This document shows, piece by piece, positions 34,200 to 39,130 of a stretch of DNA of 39,130 bases. Every line of letters begins with the position of its first letter. Positions within the stretch are counted from its first letter, which is position 1. The translations under genes were made by a program, and so were the position numbers. The stretch covers positions 1 to 39,130 of the forward strand of contig WRNW01000003.1 of assembly GCA_009776375.1 (NCBI GenBank), given 5' to 3'. The notes beneath the pieces are model-generated. The model ran no database searches, was not told the origin of the DNA, and was given only the letters and a program-made list of their open reading frames with translations. The DNA comes from Candidatus Saccharimonadota bacterium (lineage in GTDB: Bacteria > Patescibacteriota > Saccharimonadia > Saccharimonadales > Saccharimonadaceae).

Positions 34200-34521
34200 G
34201 TTGACTGTTGTGTATGAAAACCAAAAAACAATCCTACAAAACTTCCTTGTTAACACCAAGGATCTATTATCCAGCGTGGTCGGTTTTGGCGTGGTACTAG
34301 CGAGCACGCATGGTGCTCTGATACCGGATCATCATCGCGATTTATCACCAACCGACTTTAAAACCAAAGTTGCCCGCGAACTGCACACTCACGATGATCT
34401 AAAACTCCAAACTAATCATATTTTGGTTGATCCGAAATATTTGCGCAGTATTCGCTCTGAGGGTGACAAAGCGGCCGAAAATGACCGTCTGCGCGGCAAC
34501 TGGGACGTTTATCGGGTTTAA
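34198..34521 (+). CDS. Small protein of unknown function, possible single TM (true start likely GTG 34210 or later)
   Basis: 107-aa ORF 'YENQKTILQNFLVNTKDLLSSVVGFGVVLASTHGALIPDHHRDLSPTDFKTKVARELHTHDDLKL...'; start would otherwise fall inside the promoter. Confidence 0.55.
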   Translation: MLTVVYENQKTILQNFLVNTKDLLSSVVGFGVVLASTHGALIPDHHRDLSPTDFKTKVARELHTHDDLKLQTNHILVDPKYLRSIRSEGDKAAENDRLRGNWDVYRV

Positions 34522-34581
34522 AACTTGTCAAATAGTTTCTTTTGCGGTATGGTATTAGAGTAACTAATCAAGGAGGAGTCG

Positions 34582-35355
34582 ATGGGGGATACTGCCAAAA
34601 TTGAGGCGGCGACCGTTAATCAAAAATGCAAACTGCGGATGATAGTCATGATGACGGCCATCGTTGTTTTGATGATTAGCGTGACGGTCCTGGCGATTGC
34701 TCTAACTGGAATCGCGAATGACGTTAATGAGCTAAAATCTGCGCAAACCACTACCAAAGTCAAAGCGGTCGATCCTGATACTCTGGATGGAACCCGGTTG
34801 ATCACCGAGACTGATCTAGAGGAAGATGGAATTCCTGATCACTACGTGGGTAACCCTAGTGCCGCGGTTGTCGTCATCGAATACGAAGATTTCGCCTGTT
34901 CGCACTGTCAGGCGTTGTCCCAATCCGCCGAGCAAATTCACGCCGACTACGCTGACCAGGTTCTCTTTATCCACCGCAGTTTTAGTTTACGTTTTCCGAA
35001 TTCTGATAAAACCCTGCGCGCGGCCGAAGCAGCCTACCTCTTGGGCGGCCAAACAGCCTACTGGGCGATGTCGAAACTGCTGTACCAGGACACCCGGTGG
35101 TTGGGCGGAACAGTCTTTGGCGGCCAAGGGATTTTGAACGATTACGCCAAAACCGTCGGTCTAGACCCGGCGGCGTTCGAAGAAACCATGTCAGACGCGG
35201 CGGTGACGAACAAAATCTCCCGCGATAAAAGTTTGGGCACGCGAGCTGGCGTGGCCGGCACGCCTAGCTGGTTCATTGATGGTCAACTAGTCACTCCCCG
35301 CGATGCCGACATCCGCGCCGCCCTCGACGCCGCCTTGGCTCCCCAACCCCAGTAA
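34582..35355 (+). CDS. DsbA-like thioredoxin-fold protein, membrane anchored
   Basis: N-terminal TM 'MTAIVVLMISVTVLAIALTGIA'; 'VVVIEYEDFACSHCQALSQSAEQIHADYADQVLFIHRSF', 'RAGVAGTPSWFIDGQLVTP'. Confidence 0.93.
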   Translation: MGDTAKIEAATVNQKCKLRMIVMMTAIVVLMISVTVLAIALTGIANDVNELKSAQTTTKVKAVDPDTLDGTRLITETDLEEDGIPDHYVGNPSAAVVVIEYEDFACSHCQALSQSAEQIHADYADQVLFIHRSFSLRFPNSDKTLRAAEAAYLLGGQTAYWAMSKLLYQDTRWLGGTVFGGQGILNDYAKTVGLDPAAFEETMSDAAVTNKISRDKSLGTRAGVAGTPSWFIDGQLVTPRDADIRAALDAALAPQPQ

Positions 35356-35431
35356 TTTTAATTGTTGACTTTTATTCATAAGTGTGATACTATCATAGCA
35401 TAATTTAATAAATTGTAGTAAGAAGTATAGA

Positions 35432-35902
35432 ATGAACCCTAAGGATATCCCCCGCGGTTACCAAAGAGACAGCGGCCCACGAACGACCGGAGGTAATACA
35501 TTAGGAGACCTAGCAAACAATCTGCGAGAACGGTTTGATAGTGTAGGGGCACGATTGCTGCTAAGCATAGCAGCGGGCGCGGTAGCTATGAGTATTGTGG
35601 TACCTGAGGGGATATCGGCTCTTGACGGGGAGGATCTGTACAACCTTAAAAATATCCGGGATTTCTATGGGCAACGTGGCCAGGGCGATGCATTAGTAAG
35701 GGCAAACGAAGCGGTGAATCGACAACTAGAAGTAATGGCTAGTCGCAATGTTGGCAAAGAAGTTGCACTGGGCGCAATTGCTGGTGGACTTGTAGGCGGG
35801 GCTGTCGGTTTACCGTGGGCTTTGCAGGCGTCTAGTCGGCGGCGGCCCAATCGACAAGCGTTTAGTGAGCGTCGTCAACAAGATGAACGTTCGCAGCGTT
35901 GA
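35432..35902 (+). CDS. Small two-TM protein of unknown function
   Basis: 156 aa; TM 'ARLLLSIAAGAVAMSIVVP' and 'VALGAIAGGLVGGAVGLPWAL', Arg/Gln-rich tail; promoter-like TTGACT...TATCAT upstream. Confidence 0.65.
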   Translation: MNPKDIPRGYQRDSGPRTTGGNTLGDLANNLRERFDSVGARLLLSIAAGAVAMSIVVPEGISALDGEDLYNLKNIRDFYGQRGQGDALVRANEAVNRQLEVMASRNVGKEVALGAIAGGLVGGAVGLPWALQASSRRRPNRQAFSERRQQDERSQR

Positions 35903-35917
35903 GAAGCATTAGCTTGC

Positions 35918-38626
35918 TTACACCCCTAGCTCAACCATCAAGCGCGCCTCGAGGGCGCGTTTTTCCTTTAGCTGGGATCTAGTTTCTTCGACCAGGTGGG
36001 CCGGAGCTTTGGCGGTATAGCTCGGACTGGCTAAACGTTTGTCGAGCGTCGCGATCTCTTGACGGGTTTCCGCCAATCGCACCTCGAGACGCGTCTGGTG
36101 CTCATAGATCAACTCGTCGGATAAATCGAGCCAAGCCTGGCAACCAGCGGCCGCTAGGCGCAGTCCCCGACCCCGTTTGACCGATTTGACGGACTGGAGT
36201 TTAGCGAGCGCTTGGATCAGATCGGCGTGTTCCGCAATCAACGGATCATCCTGATATAGCAAATCATACTTGTCCGACGGCAATTGAGCAGTGACCAGAC
36301 GGAGGTTGCTGATCAAATCTCTAATTTGGTCGAATTCCCCAGCTTTTTCCTGATCAAAAGGCAGTTTCTCGGGCCAGATTTGAGCAATCAGTAGCGTTTC
36401 GTCGTCATGCACAGTCGTCCAGATGGTTTCAGAAACAAACGGTGCAAAAGGATGGACTAGGCGTAACGTGACATCGAGCACGTAGTCCAAGAACTCTGGC
36501 TGCGAAGTGGTTTTGCTGGCCTCAATAAACCAATCGGCGACATCATCCCAAACTACGTGGTAAATCGTGTCGATGGCTTCGGCGAAACGATAGTTTTTGA
36601 TATGTTTGTCGAGCTGTTTTCTAGCGTCGTCCAATTGGCGCAGGATCCAGTGGTCAGCGATAGTTTGGGGTTTGGCGTTTTCTGGTAATCGCGGCGAGAA
36701 CTTCAGTTCTTCATCTCGCGAAATTCGTTCAAGCGATCCGCGCGACATGACATCCCCATGCCCTTCGGGCGGGGACCCTGTCATTTCGGCGTCTCCATTG
36801 ACCGAATTTCCGTTTGATGATTCAGAACTGGAGTTCTCGCCGCGATTGCTGCTGATTTTGCTTTCGATAAACCGCGCAATATTCCATAACTTGTTGCAAA
36901 AATTGCGTCCAGCGACTACTGAGGCGGTCGAGAAAGCTTGCGCCTGACCGGCGGAGCGATTCATGACGATGCCGATCCTGAGAGCGTCGCTGCCATATTC
37001 GTCGATAACGTCCATTGGGTTGATGACGTTGCCTTTACTTTTGCTCATCTTGACACCATGTTCGTCCAAAACTAAACCGTGGAAAAAGACATCGCGAAAC
37101 GGCACGTCGTCGGTGGCATAGAGGCCGAGCATAATCATTCGCGCCACCCATTGACGCAAAAGGTCGACACCAGTTTCCATCACCGAGGTCGGATAAAAGC
37201 GCGCCAGATCACCTTTCTCGAGGTACTCCGTCGTGATAAACGGCCACTGACCAGACGAAAACCAAGTGTCAAAAGTGTCTTCGTCGCGGCGATACTTGAC
37301 GCCATCGATGTCGATTTCCTCCTTGTCGACGCGAGTGTCAAAAATCCACTCGTCCGAGGCATTAGAAGAGTCGTCAGATGGCTTTTTTATGCGCCGAAAA
37401 GCTGGAATCGGAATCCCCCAGGGAATCTGTCGGCTGATATTCCAATCACGCAATTCGTCAAAATAACGGACTAGTTCCCTACCCTTTTGCGCCGGCACAA
37501 ATTTGATCTGGCCATTTTCGATCACCTGTTTGGCGCGCTGGGCCAACGGTTGAACCCGAACGAACCATTGTTCCATCGGCAGCGGTTCGATCACCGTACC
37601 GCATTTGTAACAGCGGCCGATGCGAGTTTTGTAATTTTTGTCAACCTTGATAATCAGGCCCATTTCCTCCATCGCCTTGACAACCGCCGCGCGGGCTTCG
37701 AGCACCGGCAGGCCCTCGAATCGGCCGGCCACCGCGGTCATTTTACCGTCCAGATCGATTGCTTGCTTGAGTGGCAAGTTGTGCCGCCCCGCGACTTCGA
37801 AATCATCAAAACTATGCGCTGGTGTAATTTTTACAACACCCGTACCAAAGTTTAGATCGACCATTTCATCGGCGACAACTTGGACTTCAAAATCGCCATT
37901 GACCCCTGGAATCACGACAGTCTGCCCGACCCATTTGGCATAGCGTTTGTCGCTCGGATGAACCGCCACGGCGGTATCGCCAAACTTGGTCTCTGGCCGC
38001 GTCGTGGCTAGCTCGAACGGACCATATTTAATGTAATATAGCGGTGTTTTTTCTTCGCGATATTCGACCTCGATGTCGGCAAAGGAAGTTTGATGTTTTG
38101 TGCAGTAATTAACCAAACGTTTACCTCTGTAAATTAATTTATCATCCCACAGTTTCTGGAAAGTTTGGTAAACTCGATCGACAACTTTTTGATCCAAAGT
38201 AAACACCAAATTCGACCAATCACAGCTGGCGCCCAGAGCCCGCAACTGTAGTTCCATATTACCGCGATTCTGTTCGACAAAATCCCAAGTCATTTTATAT
38301 AATTCCTCACGTGGAAAATCAAAACGCGACTTCTCTGCCGCCTCGAGAGATCGCTCAAAAACCACCCAAGTTTCAAAACCGGCGTGATCAGCACCCGGAA
38401 TCCAAATCGTATCACGCCCGTTCATCCGATAATAACGAGTCAAAATATCCTCGATCGGAATCATATAGGCGTGGCCAACATGCAAATTCCCGTTGGCGTT
38501 AGGCGGCGGCATGATAATCGAATAAGGTTCGCCCTTCCCTGTTGGCGCGAACGCTCCCGAAGTCTCCCACAGCGCATAAATCGCCGGTTCGTACGTTTTC
38601 GGTTCATAGGCTTTCGCTAATTTCAT
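35918..38626 (-). CDS. valS: Valyl-tRNA synthetase, with a ~50-aa low-complexity insertion
   Basis: 'PPPNANGNLHVGHAYMIPIEDILTRY', 'ARFYPTSVMETGVDLLRQWVARMIM', 'GVKMSKSKGNVINPMDVIDEYGSDALRIGI'. Confidence 0.97.
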   Translation of the reverse strand: MKLAKAYEPKTYEPAIYALWETSGAFAPTGKGEPYSIIMPPPNANGNLHVGHAYMIPIEDILTRYYRMNGRDTIWIPGADHAGFETWVVFERSLEAAEKSRFDFPREELYKMTWDFVEQNRGNMELQLRALGASCDWSNLVFTLDQKVVDRVYQTFQKLWDDKLIYRGKRLVNYCTKHQTSFADIEVEYREEKTPLYYIKYGPFELATTRPETKFGDTAVAVHPSDKRYAKWVGQTVVIPGVNGDFEVQVVADEMVDLNFGTGVVKITPAHSFDDFEVAGRHNLPLKQAIDLDGKMTAVAGRFEGLPVLEARAAVVKAMEEMGLIIKVDKNYKTRIGRCYKCGTVIEPLPMEQWFVRVQPLAQRAKQVIENGQIKFVPAQKGRELVRYFDELRDWNISRQIPWGIPIPAFRRIKKPSDDSSNASDEWIFDTRVDKEEIDIDGVKYRRDEDTFDTWFSSGQWPFITTEYLEKGDLARFYPTSVMETGVDLLRQWVARMIMLGLYATDDVPFRDVFFHGLVLDEHGVKMSKSKGNVINPMDVIDEYGSDALRIGIVMNRSAGQAQAFSTASVVAGRNFCNKLWNIARFIESKISSNRGENSSSESSNGNSVNGDAEMTGSPPEGHGDVMSRGSLERISRDEELKFSPRLPENAKPQTIADHWILRQLDDARKQLDKHIKNYRFAEAIDTIYHVVWDDVADWFIEASKTTSQPEFLDYVLDVTLRLVHPFAPFVSETIWTTVHDDETLLIAQIWPEKLPFDQEKAGEFDQIRDLISNLRLVTAQLPSDKYDLLYQDDPLIAEHADLIQALAKLQSVKSVKRGRGLRLAAAGCQAWLDLSDELIYEHQTRLEVRLAETRQEIATLDKRLASPSYTAKAPAHLVEETRSQLKEKRALEARLMVELGV
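36687..36847. repeat. 161-bp nested palindromic element inside valS
   Basis: Perfect 16-bp terminal inverted repeat AATCGCGGCGAGAACT/AGTTCTCGCCGCGATT, plus inner complementary blocks CAGTTCT/AGAACTG, TCATC/GATGA, GAAATTCG/CGAATTTC, ATGACA/TGTCAT, CCCC/GGGG, GCCC/GGGC. Confidence 0.88.
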
Positions 38627-38630
38627 CTTG

Positions 38631-38678
38631 CTAATTTCCGAAACTTTTAAATTCCTAATTTCCTAAACTCTTAAATTC
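38631..38678. repeat. Tandem 24-bp duplication upstream of valS
   Basis: CTAATTTCCGAAACTTTTAAATTC followed by CTAATTTCCTAAACTCTTAAATTC (2 mismatches). Confidence 0.85.
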
Positions 38679-38956
38679 TGACATTTCACGTGAAGATACA
38701 ACACTAACCAACGACCACCCTGGCACATCTTTCTCTTTTGCGTTTTTGTTTCATGAATATTGTATCACATGTCAGGATAAATACTACTCAAAAATAGTGG
38801 CTAGGGGGAGCCTCTGTTATTATGATTATTAAACGATAAAATTGCCAAAAAGTCCAGATAGGGCAGAAGTCGACCCAGTTGTTTTCGCTCTCACATATGA
38901 TATAATCAACAAGGATGCGGGCTCGTTCACCCAATAAAACTTAAGAAAGGATTAGC

Positions 38957-39130
38957 ATGGCAAATATGCAATCTGTTCGTCTTCAGAATGGAGGACGCTT
39001 TACTGAAAACCTGACCAAGATTGCGAATTTTATCTTGGAGATCGGTTCGACTACCTATAACGCAATCGCACATGTTAAAATGGCGGATCAGATTCTACAT
39101 ATAGTTCGAGATTATGAGGACGGGGGGGGG
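38957..39130 (+). CDS. Unknown protein, truncated at the window edge
   Basis: RBS AAAGGA then ATG: MANMQSVRLQNGGRFTENLTKIANFILEIGSTTYNAIAHVKMADQILHIVRDYED...; runs into terminal poly-G. Confidence 0.6.
   Translation, partial: MANMQSVRLQNGGRFTENLTKIANFILEIGSTTYNAIAHVKMADQILHIVRDYEDGGG

Noticed and set aside
36687-36847. valS insert as a self-splicing intron or intein
   Set aside because: Too short, reads through in frame, no intein motifs, and the structure is a simple nested palindrome without recognisable intron core.
1-39130. CRISPR arrays, rRNA genes, transposases or insertion sequences
   Set aside because: No regularly spaced direct repeats, no rRNA-like sequence, no transposase/integrase translation recognised on either strand.

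Overview
This looks like a chromosomal-origin window from a Candidate Phyla Radiation bacterium. Ca. Saccharibacteria/TM7 is my best guess, inferred from gene content and protein style and not proven. Left end: a canonical origin block, with khpB(jag)/yidC/rnpA/rpmH on the minus strand diverging from dnaA/dnaN/NYN-domain/recF on the plus strand, and DnaA-box-like motifs on both sides of dnaA. Centre (about 7.9-30.3 kb): a large accessory envelope locus resembling a reduced type IV secretion system. It contains VirB4, a TraC-like protein, a PrgI-like protein, a VirB6/TrbL-like protein split by one in-frame TAA, and seven small VirB2/TrbC-like two-TM pilin-type paralogs. It also contains an ATGA-coupled four-gene operon with two putative secreted/cell-wall-directed cysteine hydrolases (CHAP-like and C39-like), and two large convergent proteins of unknown function. 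Right end: sHSP, ComF-like, three tRNA-Ser genes (GCT, TGA, CGA), lipid-kinase-like, HIT, DsbA-like, valS, and a truncated ORF ending in a poly-G run at the window edge. Most notable observations: (i) a 161-bp nested palindrome apparently inserted in frame inside valS; (ii) the single-stop split of the VirB6/TrbL-like gene; (iii) two large unknown convergent genes with matching promoters and a shared helical motif; (iv) a duplicated 26-bp palindromic operator candidate at the promoter of an AAA_14/DUF4143 ATPase; (v) a probable 1-nt frameshift in the seventh pilin-like gene. All homology calls are from reading the translations by eye. No database search was run.
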